64,000 nucleotides of DNA from Musa acuminata AAA Group (taxonomy: Eukaryota; Streptophyta; Magnoliopsida; Zingiberales; Musaceae), in contig NC_088335.1 of NCBI RefSeq assembly GCF_036884655.1, forward strand, positions 47,435,001 through 47,499,000. The letters are read 5' to 3'. The stretch's first letter is position 1. Each line of letters begins with the position of its first letter. Positions 47,100 to 59,642 of the stretch are shown here, one piece after another. Made by a program: the position numbers and the translations under genes. Below the pieces are notes generated by a model that ran no database searches, had not been told where the DNA came from, and worked only from the letters and a program-made list of their open reading frames with translations.

Positions 47100-47610
47100 C
47101 TCTTTTAATAAAATAGAATCATATGACAATAAATAGTAAAAGGTCTTTAATTATGCAATTGAAAGATTTAACATGCCTAATTATTTTCTAATAAAATTAA
47201 ATTATTTTTCACATAGTGGTTTAATAAAAATATCTATGATGTTTTATATTAATAAAATTCAAGGATATGTCATGATTGTTTATATGATCTCTAATAAAAT
47301 AATATTTCATGATAATATGCTTGGTTTTAGAATATTGAATAGAATTATTTGACGTGTAAATTTTACTAGTATTGTCGCACTTTATAGGAATATTTTTATA
47401 ACAAAATTCATAATATTTTAAAGTATTTTTTATCCAAATTACTTGCACATGGAATGCACCCATCGCAACATATTGAGCTTAGATAGAGTGATAAAGTTTT
47501 GCTTCTTAGATAACCAAGAAACTAGTGCATAACCTAAGAACTGACAAATTCTAAAGTTATTTTTTCTATCTATTTTACATTCCGTAAAATCAACATCAGC
47601 ATAAAATTTT
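47100..47610 (-). pseudogene. Ty1/copia reverse transcriptase/RNase H remnant
   Basis: On the minus strand, pieces match the C-terminal end of copia polyproteins. These are YADVDF..CKIDRKN with CQFLG.ALVSWLSKKQN (about 47460-47605), then VIWIKNTLKYYEFCYKNIPI, CDNTS and TKHI..YYFIRDH (47221-47463). In the family these surround the RNase H active site and the end of pol. Stops and frameshifts are present, and the element's LTRs were not identified. Confidence 0.8.
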
Positions 47611-48824
47611 TAAATTTAGGATACTATGGTTATTTTAAAAATCTAAACTAATTTAAGATAACTATATTTTTTAACCGAACATGCGTAAGCATAATAATGA
47701 AGCTTTTCACAAAAATTATATTTAAATTTAGAAGGAAGATATTGTATTGATTCTTTTACAAATTCGATTGGATTTTGATGCGTGCTACTACTTGTGAAGC
47801 AAATGCTTTCTTTTCTAAATATCAACTTTGTATAGCAATAATCATATCAAGTGATTTATTTTTATTTTTAATTTCTTTAAATATATTTTTAAATTTTTTT
47901 CCTTTTAAAAAGATTATATTATATCATTACTATCAATCAAGCCTAAGTGAAATATTTATAGGCCCCAAAAGATTTCAAGATTAAGCCAAAAATTCAAATC
48001 CCTAAAAATTTTGAGATATAAGCGATATTACCATCATAACGTCGTAAATATGAACTCCAATGGTACTATCATCACAAAATTTGAATTCTAAATAATATTA
48101 CCATCGCCCTAGACAATACTGTCCATCACTGTAAAAGCTGATAGCATAAATAGTACTTATCGGCTAACTCAAATGATACTACCTTTTGGGCCTGATGGTA
48201 CTATCACCTAAGCCTATTTTAGGCTACTAGTTTGATCTTCTAACGGGCCCAATTCAACTCGACTTTAAACCCAATATTTTTTTTTGACAAGTGGCCTTTG
48301 TTTCTACCTAATACAAACTTAAAATTGATCCAAAATAATCTCAATTAAGATTATGACAAATCAATTACACATTTGATATGTTTATAAAGCCTTCGTCACG
48401 TTGTACACTCTTTTAACATATCGATCTTTCGGTACTTCGTCCGAACTTTCAATATATTATTTTTTCCTTTGATATATCGCTCATTACATCAGCTTATCGA
48501 CTTTCCCACAATATCCAATATTTCAATGTGATACTTGATCCTTGCAACATAATATTTGAACCTTTAGTACGAAATTCGATCTTTGACGTACTAATCCTTT
48601 GGCTTGATATCCATTTTTTGACATAATACTTTTGTTTACAACTTTTGACTCTCTTGCTTCGATGTTTGTCCCTTCGGTAGTTCAAATCTATGATCGAAAT
48701 ATTTTCTATATTATTTATCTTAAAAGCATATTAGTCTCATAAACTTATAAATTAATTTTATCATTAAAATATGATAATCAATAGCATATAGAAGATACAC
48801 GAGATACATAACAGATTATAAACT

Positions 48825-49240
48825 TGAACTATCTATATATGAAAGGTGAAACTTAGAAGACATAAGAGAGCATTGGGGTCTATCAACTTAAATTGCACTT
48901 ATAAAGAGTGTTAAACACAAGAGATGTGACAAAGCACCTAGGGCATACTGACTTAAATTGCTTGCCTATGCAATGTCAAATATAAAAGCATGCAAAAGTA
49001 TCAACGCATGTCAATTTGAACTACCCACGTTGGGTTTGTTGGGCATGCAGAAGGGCATAAGTGGCTGCTAAATTGAATTATCGACGTAGGAAATATATGA
49101 TATAGGAGGCACATGAAATCGTTGGTGTATGCCAATTTGAACTATCTATATAGTGAGTGTCGGAAATACACAAGATCAAACTACCCACTTAATACTCGAA
49201 CTTGAACTACCACCTTAGTCAGCGAACAACACTTGTAGAT
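48825..49240. repeat. Degenerate tandem repeat, unit about 65-75 bp
   Basis: The phrase 'caatttgaactac(c/t)' and variants (tcaacttaaattgcac, tgacttaaattgcttg, aaattgaattatcgac) recur every 60-75 bases, together with 'ggcataa' and 'tgtcaaatata'. Another diverged piece lies near 49395-49500. Copies differ greatly, so the array is old. Confidence 0.6.
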
Positions 49241-51273
49241 GTAGGTTGAAAAGATTGAATTATATCTCTTTTGTGTACTTACTTGTTTTAACACTTATCT
49301 TGCTTTCTTATTACTTTTGTATATTTAGAACACCTTACCAATTAATTCATCCCCTCAATATCATTATGGATCCTAACATCAACTTAAAAGGTATCATACA
49401 ATGAGTGTCAAATATAAGAAAGGTACAAAAGCATGATTTAAACTACTTACGTCAAAATACTAAAAATGTGTAAGGACATTGAGACATATCGACATGAAAA
49501 AATAGGATTATTAGCATTATCCTTAAACGACTCCTAATATCTTTAATTCTAAATTTATTCATTCAAAATAAAATATTCTCCACTTACAAGGGCTTATGAA
49601 AGTATTGGTTAGTAAAGATTTTGATAATTTATTATAAGATCATTGGAATTTCACCTTTCTTACTTATCCTTTCAAAAAAAACTATATTTTATCAAAAACA
49701 ATTCCTCATCTAAAACTTTTACTCAAGTATTTTGTTTTGCTTCTTTTTTCAAAATTAGCATACTCTTGGGCAAACTTACATCTTTCAATGTTTCTAGCAA
49801 AATATTAGATTTCTCTGGTTGGAGTTTTTTCTAGGAAACTAGATGAAATATGAGATTTGGAAGAATGCTACTCCCGGTGCTTATGGAACCTTTTCATTTC
49901 AGGTTTGACCTAACACTAGCATTAAATTTTAATTGGACAATCATCCTATTAGGATTTTAGTGCTAATTAATAGCATCATCATGCAACTCATCATCATCAT
50001 CTTCCAATGTTGCAATATTACCATTTTCATCAATATAATCCTGCCGTGATCTATGATGTCTCCATGGATGTGAGCACTATACAACTTATGTGTATCATCA
50101 TACTACGCCTTTATCACAAACTCCCACTTGTTTGATGCATCAATAATATTAGATCGACATGCAAATAATAAATCTTCATATATTTCATCTCCTTACAAAA
50201 TTTACTTAATATTTTTTAAAAATTTTCAATATGTTCATACTTTTTGTGGTAATAATACTGAATATTCTTTTTATAATAAATTTGATGTTGCTTGTTTGAA
50301 GTGAATAGAGAATATACCGATCCTTCTTTTAAACTTAATTCTTAACTTTGACTATATCATAGCCTTCTTCGATGTTTTTCTTATAAATCTTAGCATCGAA
50401 ACTAAATTTTTATTTTCATGATACATGTCAAATAATTATCTTCTCTAAAAATCATGACCATCAACGATAAAAAGTACCATGGTGGTGCTTGCTCACATTG
50501 GCAACAAAACATATTGTGCCTCTATATGAAAAGCGAGGAGATGAAATACTAAAAACTAATAAAATAATTAGAATAACTTAGAAAATAAAAAATTTATTAA
50601 TGAAATATTGACGAAGTTGTCAAACCCACTTGAACAAAATAAGGTTAGAAGTTATTAAATGTGCTTGGGTTAATTACATATTACCCTATGTAATTAGCTA
50701 TCCTTAGTATTTTGATCTTTATACTCTTAAAAGTTATATTGAGATTTATATACTTAAGAAAGTAAAATATTTAACCCTATTATTCTAATAAAACCCCTAT
50801 TTTTCTTAATTTTAATCTTATAAATTTATTTTTAAATTCTGTATAGGAAACTCAATATTTCACTTTCGTAACTATAGAGATCCCAATGTAATTTTTAAAA
50901 GTGTAGAGACCGAGATGCTAAAGATAATTAATTATAAAGAGTAATATGTAATTAACCCTACGCACTAAGATAAAATAAGGTTAGAAGCTTGACAAAAAAC
51001 TAATAAAAAAATAGAATAAATAAAAAATAAAAACACTTACTAAGATCAGTGGCCTGACCTTAAACCGGTTTCCAAATCAAGACTAAGCCACATCTAAACT
51101 ATGGGAACAAACCAATCTTGAACCACATATAGGCCAAATGTCTACCCATCCCGAGCCGGTGCTACCAAAGGCCTCTCTTGGCAAGAAAACAAAGGATAGC
51201 TGTACGTAGGCATTTAGGCCAAGGAGTTTGTATAGGGAATTCCCCTAATAAGGATTCCTTAATTTGCCTTTAA

Positions 51274-51281
51274 TATAAATA
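51274..51281 (+). promoter_or_regulatory. Candidate TATA box of the AGO gene
   Basis: TATAAATA within an AT-rich stretch, about 530 bases upstream of the ATG. The leader appears spliced: a possible donor GTAAGA lies at 51372 and TTCTTACAG directly precedes the ATG context. Neighbouring TATA-like words make the exact choice uncertain. Confidence 0.4.
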
Positions 51282-51807
51282 TAAATATATGTATATATAC
51301 ACGCTTATGTACGTACTCTACATAGACATACACCGAAGTGGTTTATCTTCTCTTCTTTTCCCTCTCTAGAAGTAAGACTGGGCGAAGCAACGACGAGACT
51401 AGAGGCCTGATCTCCTTCCCTTTGAAAGCTAGGCTTGTTTTGAGGATTCTCTACCCCTCGTTCACTTCGAAAACAGGGTTTTCTCAGAGGTTTTTATCCA
51501 CGTAATACATTCGTCTTCTTGTTTTCCTTTGTTTTTCGCTTGCTTGAGTGCAATATTACTATTGCTTGGGTTTACTTTTTCATCGTCGATTATACGTATT
51601 ATTTTTTTCTTGATATTGTTTTTTATTTTTTGATGACTGTGATTATTTCGAGGACAGTGTGTTGTAGCAATCGATGTTATTTGGCTCTGCTTTGTGGTGG
51701 TGATTATGGCTGAATAGCCCGATTTGATGTCTTTAGTTTATTTTGGTCGTACTTTCTTTTCGGTTTAGCGTATGGAATCATAATCTCAAGTATCAAATTC
51801 TTACAGC

Positions 51808-54800
51808 ATGGCTTCGAGCAGCGGTAGCAAAGTTGGGGTAGAAGGCTCGATCCCACAAAGTATGACATCTCGTGCTCCGACGTATCACCTGATGGCCAGG
51901 CCTGCGTTTGGTGCCGAAGGACGACGCGTCCGTCTGTTTGCGAACCATTTCGATGTCAAACTCACCATGCCCGATGCAGTTTTCTATCAGTACACTGTAT
52001 GTTCGCTGCACGTTTGTCGATCTAGTGTTATGCAGATCAAGAATGTGTCTTAGCTACTTTGTTCTCTTGATTTACCTGCGTGCAGATCACTGTAACACCT
52101 CTCGACGAAAGGGATAAGAACGCTGCACAAAGTAAAGTGTATGGGCGAAAGATCGTGAACAGACTGTTCGAGATCTACAGTGAAGAGTTGAAGAACAAGC
52201 GATTTGTTTATGATGGTGAGAGAAGCTTGATCACTATCGGCCCTTTGCCACAGAATAACTTTGAGTTGACAGTCGTCTTAGAAGATTCATCGGCCAGGTA
52301 ATTGATTTGGAATTGAAGAACTCTTGATACGTATATTATCGAGGTATTAATCCGAGCTATTAACATTCTGCAGAGCTACTGCCGGAGGTGCCGGCGACGG
52401 CAGCGCAGTTGGAGGAGACCAGAAGCGGTCTAAACGATCAGGTCTTATGAAGACATTTACAGTGGCGATAAAGTTTGTTGCAGTGTTTCCTATGAGGTCT
52501 ATTGCACTCGCACTTAGAGGCAGCGAGAGAGAGGACGGTCAAAGTGCTCTGCGAGTACTTGACATCATTTTAAAGCAACGACAGGCGGAAAGGTTTTGTA
52601 TTCCAATGCAGATACTGCTACATACGTCAGTCCGTGCTACAAATCTGAGGTGAGCTTTGGTTTGTGTTTGACTGCAGGGGTTACCTCGTTCTCAGGAACT
52701 GTTACTTTGATGGCAATCACACACACCTTGTTGACGTGGGTGGTGGTGTATGTGGAGGCCGAGGATTCCACTCCAGCTTTCGCACCACCAATGGCGGCCT
52801 CTCACTAAACATAGGTACGTATCGGTTTCTTAAATTTCTTTTTCTTTCGTTATATTTTGATATTAGAATAACTCATCTTGCTTCTAATCATATACGTAGA
52901 TGTTTCCACCACGATAATCGTAAAATCTGGTCCTGTTTTGGAGTTTTTACTGGCCAACCAAAACATACAAGATCCTCGACGAATTGACTGGGAGAAGGTA
53001 TGGAACATCTCAACATGTACATGCATGGATGGATGGATGGATATTATGGTATCCTTATGTGGAAATTGACAGGCCAAAAGAAAGCTGAAGAACATGAAGA
53101 TTAAGACTATACACAACAAAAGGGAGTATAAGATTACTGGGATGAGCAAACTGCCATGCGACATGCAGACGTACGTCACACACTGGTTTTTGTGTTTTTT
53201 GGTTTGCTGTTTGGTATACAAAGCTTTGACACACTTGCGTTTAGGTTTTCCATGAAAGAAAGGAACAGCAAAGGCGAAACTCGAACGGTGGAGATGACGG
53301 TGTATAACTTTTTTCAGAACATCCGTAAGATAACGTTGACTCGGTCAGCCTCTCTGCCATGTCTTGATGTGGGCAAACCGGACCGGCCAATTTACCTCCC
53401 GATCGAGGTTTGTGATGATCTCTATTCCCATTATTTCTCGAACTATACATGATGTTATTTCGTCATTGCAGCTTTGCCACCTTCTTTCCCTGCAAAGATA
53501 TACCAAAGGATTGTCTTCTCAACAAGGATCTTTGCTGGCCGAAAGGTGTAGACAAACGCCGCATGAAAGAATGAGACTAATAGCAGATGTGGGTGTTTCC
53601 TTTCCCTCTCCATAGATCATACATTGTTTCTACCCTCTCGTCTTGACTCTTGATCATTCCTTGTGTGGACAGTCATTAAACGACAATCGATATGATAAAG
53701 ATCCATTGCTCAATGCTTGTGGTGTTTCCATCGATAAGCGAATGACAAAGTTGACTGGGCGCGTTCTTAATTGTCCAGTGGTAACCATCTACCTCTTGTT
53801 TTGCTTCTTGCCATCATCCATTTACACAAACTTATTGGTGAAGATCTTCACATTCAAACTTCTGAAACTACCACAGTTGAAGGCCGGTAACATGGAAGAC
53901 TGTATTCCTCGTAATGGGCGATGGAACTTCGTCCACAAGGTAGCGAGCTGTCATTACTTCATGAAATATAGCTAGTACTATCAACTATTGGCTTGTCTGA
54001 ATCGAGTTTTCTCTACTTACAGACACTGTTGGAACCCTGCGAACTTCTTCATGATCAATGGGCGATTGTGAACTTCTCTGGTCGTTGTGATTTGCGGCAT
54101 CTGTCACGGGAGCTCATTAAATGTGCAAGGAACAGAGGAAGTGTAGGTTCCATTATGCATCTTGCTTATTTGGAATTGGTTCAACTCATAATAAATATCT
54201 TACACTCTGTGTTTGGCTTTTGTAGAACATCGAGGAACCATCTGTGTTTCTTGAAGAGGACCGGGAATGGATGAGATCTGATCCTATAGTGAGAGTTGAA
54301 AAGATGTTTAAGAAGATAGAGGCAAAATTTACAGGACCTCCTCGATTTATTCTGTGTGTCTTGCCGGAGAAGAAAACCTGTGACATTTACGGTGAGTCCA
54401 ATCTCCTTCTCCATGGTTTTCTCCTGTCGATCGCAACCAGTGTTACTTACATCCTTCTTCTCTTCCGAAGGACCTTGGAAGAGGAAAAGCCTTTATCAAT
54501 TCGGTATCGTCACTCAATGTATCGTTCCTCCAAAGAACATTAGGGACCATTATTTGACCAATGTCCTCCTTAAAATCAATTCTAAGGTAATATATTAAGT
54601 TTGAACACCTCTCATCACTGCTCTCGGATGTGAGTCTCGATTTGTCTCATCTTGTTTTTGTCCGATCAGCTTAGTGGCATCAATTCTCTACTTTCCGTCG
54701 AGTGTAAACGTAGCATCCCCCTTATCAGCCAGACTCCTACCATGATTCTGGCGATGGACGTTTCTCATGGTCCTCCGGGTTCAAGCTTTCCATCTGTTGC

Positions 54801-56226
54801 AGCGGTAAGAACATGCATCCTATAATCTGTTCTACTGATGAAAGCAATGAACTTTTTGCTTTGTTCACTGAGACATCCATCCACAGGTGGTCGGTTCGAG
54901 GCATTGGCCATTGATATCGAGATATAGAGCATCCGTAAGAATTCAATCTCCTAAATTGGAAATGATCGATTCTTTGTATAAGCCCGGAGAAAATGGAGAT
55001 GAAGGAATGCTTAGGTAATTTGCATCCCGCATCACAGCATTATGACAAGGATTCTTTTGACTCTATAGATATATGAAGGATGAGGAAGACAAGCTAAATA
55101 ACTCCTTTCTTTTTTTATGATGTCAGGGACCTGTTGCTCGACTTCTACAAAACAAATGGAGGAATGAAACCTGCTCAAATGATCATCTTCAGGTACAGTT
55201 CTCCTTTTTGCCTTAAATTCATTGTTATCTGTGCTATTTAATGATTTTTATTACAAATATTGTTTCAGGGATGGTGTCAGTGAATCCCAGTTCATGGAAG
55301 TTCTGACTGTGGAGCTAAACCAAATCATCAAGGCACGTAATTAATTGACCATGTAGCTCACGGATCAACTTCTTTCTAGTTCATCTGAGCTTTGTTGTTT
55401 CAGGTATTTGAGCATCTAGGTGATACTACTATGCCCAAGTTCACTGTCATCGTGGCACAAAAGCAGCATCATACGAGGTTTTTTCTTGCTGATAGCCCCG
55501 AAAATGTCCCACCGGGTATGGCGTTCACTCACATCGATCATTCATCATTTTGATCTGGCCTTGATTTGGTGCTTTAATTTGTCTCAGGGACCGTCGTCGA
55601 CACCACGGTGGTTCATCCAAGGAACTACGATTTCTACATGTATGCTCACGGAGGAATTCTCGTGAGTTCCCTATCTCACAAGTTTATGTTGTATGTTGGC
55701 GATGTTGAACTTCTACTGCTGCTTATGATCCTTTTTTCGGTATTCGTATTAGGGAACTTCAAGGCCGATCCACTACAATGTGTTGCTTGATGAGATTGGG
55801 TTTAAGCCTGACGACCTACAGAAGCTTGTTCATGCGCTTTCCTACGTGTGAGTTCTCTTTCATCTCTCATTTCTTCATTCCAAACAGCAGAAATGTGATG
55901 TAGTACCGGTAATGACATGTTGTCTTGGGATTGATTCAGGTACCAGAGGAGCACCAGTGCAGTGTCGATGGGTAAGACGGCATTATCTTTGTTGGCCTTT
56001 CCTCCCTCCTTCTTCTTCTTCTTCTTCTTCTTCTCCTCCTGCTGACGATGTTGAGTGTGCTTTTCCTTCAGTGGCGCCTGTTTGCTACGCGCATTTGGCG
56101 GCTAGGCAGCTGTCGCAGTGCTTCGACCTGTCCGAGACTTCCGGAGATGAACTTCCGATAAGAGCAGGCGTTCCCCAGCTTCCAGAGCTGCATGAAAAAG
56201 TTAGAAGCTCCATGTTCTTCTGCTGA
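51808..56226 (+). CDS. Argonaute protein, AGO4/6/9/16 clade
   Basis: Predicted small-RNA effector of 888 residues; the clade acts with 24-nt siRNAs in RNA-directed DNA methylation. The 22 coding exons are 51808-51996, 52086-52297, 52374-52592, 52678-52814, 52900-52997, 53073-53170, 53245-53407, 53472-53588, 53673-53780, 53877-53939, 54023-54142, 54226-54391, 54471-54586, 54670-54804, 54887-55014, 55127-55192, 55269-55332, 55404-55515, 55588-55661, 55753-55847, 55940-55971 and 56072-56226, all phase-compatible. Domains: N (about 30-190), PAZ (about 215-375), then MID/PIWI to about 850. The slicer tetrad is intact: D632 (MDVSHG), E672 (KLEMID), D713 (FRDGVSESQF), H802 (RPIHYNV). Clade signatures are YQRSTSAVS..APVCYAHLAA and the MFFC end. 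Intron 17 uses a GC donor. The Gly/Pro-rich N-terminal extension is short, as usual for this clade. Confidence 0.95.
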
Positions 56227-56615
56227 TGCCGCCACCTTCTGCCCTCGATTCGTGTTGTCGTCGCTGTGTAATATATAAGGCATGAAAACTGACTCAAAAA
56301 TAATTTTGTATGTGTACGTATTATTCACAATGATAAGTGTATTTTAGCCTCCTGAGAAAGAGGGATAATATACGAATTTTTAATTTATATTTAGCGATAT
56401 TATTTCTGAACTATTAAAAAACCTATTTGAATCCTAATATAACATATTAAATAGTTTTTAGTATATTTGATTTTACTTGACCCATTTACGCTATTTTTTT
56501 AATAGTATTATAAATTTTTTTATTGAAGTGTTAAAAATACTATAAATTCTATAAAACAAATTGATGTAAATTAGAGTTTTTAACTAATTCCAATTTTTAG
56601 TAAAGAATAATTTCA

Positions 56616-56646
<31 letters not shown>

Positions 56647-57682
56647 CATTTTTTTGCAAGTGTTGTAATAATAAGTTTTCTGAATAAGATTTATTACTAT
56701 AAATTGATAACTCTTACCAAAGTATAAATGTTGCCTCAATGGTCAAATAATGTGGGTTCGATTTTACCATCTAAAAAATTATTTTAATTTAGAAAGGAAC
56801 TAAGTCTCTTATGTTAAACCATAGACACTTGTTTAACCTCTATAGTATTTTAGATAATTTATAAATATAATTTTGATAAATACTATTTTCAAATTCAAGT
56901 GATTGTTTAACATAAACTTCTTCCAAAATAAAACTATGCATCATCATATAAAGCCAAAAAATAAATTGTATCATGAAAATGATCGATATTAATAGTTTAA
57001 ATATTATCACTTTTTAAGAAAATAAATATTTATTACTATTTAGTGTTTCTATGTTGAGATTTATATTTGACTTTATTTTGTATATCATAAAGTTGGTTAA
57101 TACTAATTATGTTATGTTTTGGATCATCTATAAAAAAATATATCGACAACTCCTTGGCCATCCAGAAATCACCTCCATGGATGCCATCCCTAAGAACCGA
57201 GTTAGATCACTGCAAACCCAAATTTGTCATTGCAGTGGACATACCAATCCCTCGTTATAAACACTTCATCAACAACAGTCTGATGCACGAAGAAAGCCTT
57301 CAGAATCTTCTGCTCAGACTTAAAAAAAAGCCTTCAAAGACCATTGATTTAGGCACTGATTTATCCATGAAAGAAGTAGAAAACTGTACAACAATGATTC
57401 ATTTTCAGTTCTGATTCAGATCATATTTCCTTGTCTAACATAATCCCAGTTAGAATTGACCACATTGCACTCACTATCAATTTGCATTTGTTATTATTAT
57501 TAATTTCCTTTCAATTTTTTGCAGAGTTTAGAATTCAGGAGGAGAAGCTTTTTTGTTTTTGGGGTAGCAGACGGCTAACCAATTTTATTGCTCATTCTTC
57601 TCATGATCCAACAGGCAATCCATATCTCAGGCGCATAGCCATGCAAACCACATGCAATGTACTGGTTAACTCCTCACTCCTT
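56227..57682. other. Intergenic region between convergent AGO and acidic-protein genes
   Basis: Strongly AT-rich. A short (TA)n run lies at about 56617-56641. Both flanking genes end into it, so 3' UTRs are expected on each side. No other gene was recognised. Confidence 0.5.
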
Positions 57683-58381
57683 TCATGCAGCTGTAGCTTC
57701 CTCTTCGACCTGCTTCACAGTGATCTCCTCCTCCTCCTCCTCCACTGCAGGAGCCTCCGGTGCCTCACCGCTGACGATAGTCTCCACTGGCACATCAGCG
57801 GGCAGCGGTTCAGGTGTCTCCTCCTGAGCCAACTCTTCTTCCTTCTCCTCAGCCTTTGGCTCAACCTCCACTGCCACTTCTTTGGTGTCTTCTTCTCCAG
57901 GACCCACCGGTGCATCACCGGTGATGTCTGTCTCGGCCGGGACATCGGTTTTCGGTGGCTCCGGCATCACATCTTGAGCCACCTCTTCTGCCGCTATCTC
58001 AGACGCTGCTTCTGTCTCCTCCTTTGGCTCATCAACCTCCACTACAGGAGTATCAACCTTCTCGGTCACAGCATCAGCTGCCGCCTCCACCTTTGTTGTT
58101 TCCACCTCAGCCACTTCTTCATTTGCTGCCGCTGCTTCTTTTTTTTCAGTTGGTTGGGTCTCTACGGTCTCCTCTGGCAACGCATTAGCCGCAGCTTGAA
58201 CCTATGAGGCACCAGCATTACATCAAATTAAACTATTAGAACAGGCTTCTTGCATTGACTTGGCACTTCTTAGTCAATATGCTTCTTGATTAACATGAAA
58301 AAGCTTGATACTAATATGCACCTTCTCGCACAATATACACAAAAAAAAGAATAATAATGGTTCTACCTCAGCCGTGGCCAT
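57683..58381 (-). CDS. Glu-rich acidic protein (MATAEV-type), function unknown
   Basis: Two exons, 58367-58381 (MATAE) and 57683-58201, join in phase 0 across a 165-base intron for a 177-residue protein. Composition is dominated by Glu, Ala, Val, Pro and Thr, with repeated EEV/VET/EAP units and a run of six Glu residues near the end. No Cys, membrane segment or signal peptide is visible, so it is probably soluble and disordered. The tiny first exon encoding MATAE/MATVE and the acidic repeats recall small plant proteins annotated only by expression (for example 'induced stolon tip' proteins); that link is from memory and weak. A TTTATAT motif near 58477-58486 and a (GA)n tract at about 58571-58592 lie upstream. 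Confidence 0.8.
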
Positions 58382-59642
58382 GGAGAAGAAAGAGGATTGA
58401 TGAAGAGCTTTGGTCCAAAAATAGGCCAAAGAGACCAGAGAAAGTTGTGTGGAGGAACGATGAGGGAGGGTGTGCTTCATATAAAGCATCTCAGGGGCTT
58501 AATGGGAAGAGAAGAGGGGAGAGAAGAACAACGGTGGGATTGATCTTGTAGCCTCTCATACCATAATTACAGAGAGAGAGAGAGAGAGAGAGAGGTATAC
58601 AGTTGGTCACGGTGAGAAGGATGATGTTTTGTATGATATGGGAAGGACGGTGGCGAAAGGCCAAAAGGGAGGTATACAGTTGAACAGTGCATTCACCACT
58701 CCATTGCCCATAACTAGCAAACTTCGGTGAGTAGTGAACGTATTGGGCTTGGCGTTCCTGCGAGTAAATGCTGCGCAATTCTGTGGCCATGCACGTGAAA
58801 AGGGGACCCTCCTCGGTTTAGCTGGCTACGTAGTTTCCAATCGAGTTTCCACTCGATCACTACAAAGTTTACATGTACATACATACATGCATACTCAAAC
58901 AGGAAGTATACTGTATATATAGTATCTTGTTCAAAGATCACTGTCCTAAATATCTATTCTGCAGGAAAAAAACCATCATTTAAGTTCTCCTCCAATTTTA
59001 TTTCTTTGAGGGAATAGTGGGCCACAATTATTGCTATTCTTCGTTTCTGAGACCTCTGTGGTCATTACTGATATGATGTCCGATATTATCTGTGACAAGT
59101 ATTGCTACTGTTCTGCTTCTTCTTGGTTGCTGATCTTTCAGTATTCAGATTCCCTTCTCGTATCCTTCTCCTCCTCTCTCCGAGCCGACACCATTGATGG
59201 ACTCGCACCAAACTCTCAACAGGAAGCTCTTCACAGGCCTCATCTGATAGTGTGTAGGTGGAGGTCGGGTCCCGCCGCCATTACCCTCCAGGACTCCGAC
59301 GCCGATCTGACGTGGAGACACCTCAATTGGGCGGTGGATTCGGGCCCACCCAACAGCACAACCTGCCACATATAGGTCAGCACAATCAAATTGTGCCCTG
59401 CACCCATCGTTAGACGATGATTCTAATCTCTGGTGCAGGACAAAAGGTCGGGATGATCTCCAAGAGGCAAAAGGATTCTGATCCTTAGCTTGCCAACGCT
59501 GCCAGGAGAATTGCTTTCGTATAGTATTATCCTTGTCTTCAGAATCTCACGACGAATTCCATTCTCCCAACATCTTTAAGTACCTTCTTCCCATTTCTCA
59601 CAGAGATCATCCGAAGACATTTCAGCTCTTCTTTCAGAAACC
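58382..59642. other. Intergenic region between divergent promoters
   Basis: Lies between the divergently transcribed acidic-protein gene and the gene at 59643. A (GA)n microsatellite is at about 58571-58592. A GC-richer stretch at about 59160-59400 has no recognisable coding content. Confidence 0.45.

Larger units (their letters stand above)
46889..51270. other. Repeat-rich AT-rich intergenic region
   Basis: Contains a copia pol remnant (about 47100-47610) and degenerate tandem repeats (about 48825-49240). The rest is strongly AT-rich DNA without supported genes. Confidence 0.5.

Noticed and set aside
56735..56790. tRNA- or SINE-like A and B boxes (gcctcaatgg ... ggttcgatttt)
   Set aside because: No cloverleaf can be drawn, the B box is incomplete and no poly-A or target duplication was seen.
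57431..58207. A 258-codon plus-strand frame rich in Leu/Ser/His/Cys
   Set aside because: It is the complement of the Glu/Ala-rich acidic protein, whose splice-supported frame is on the minus strand.
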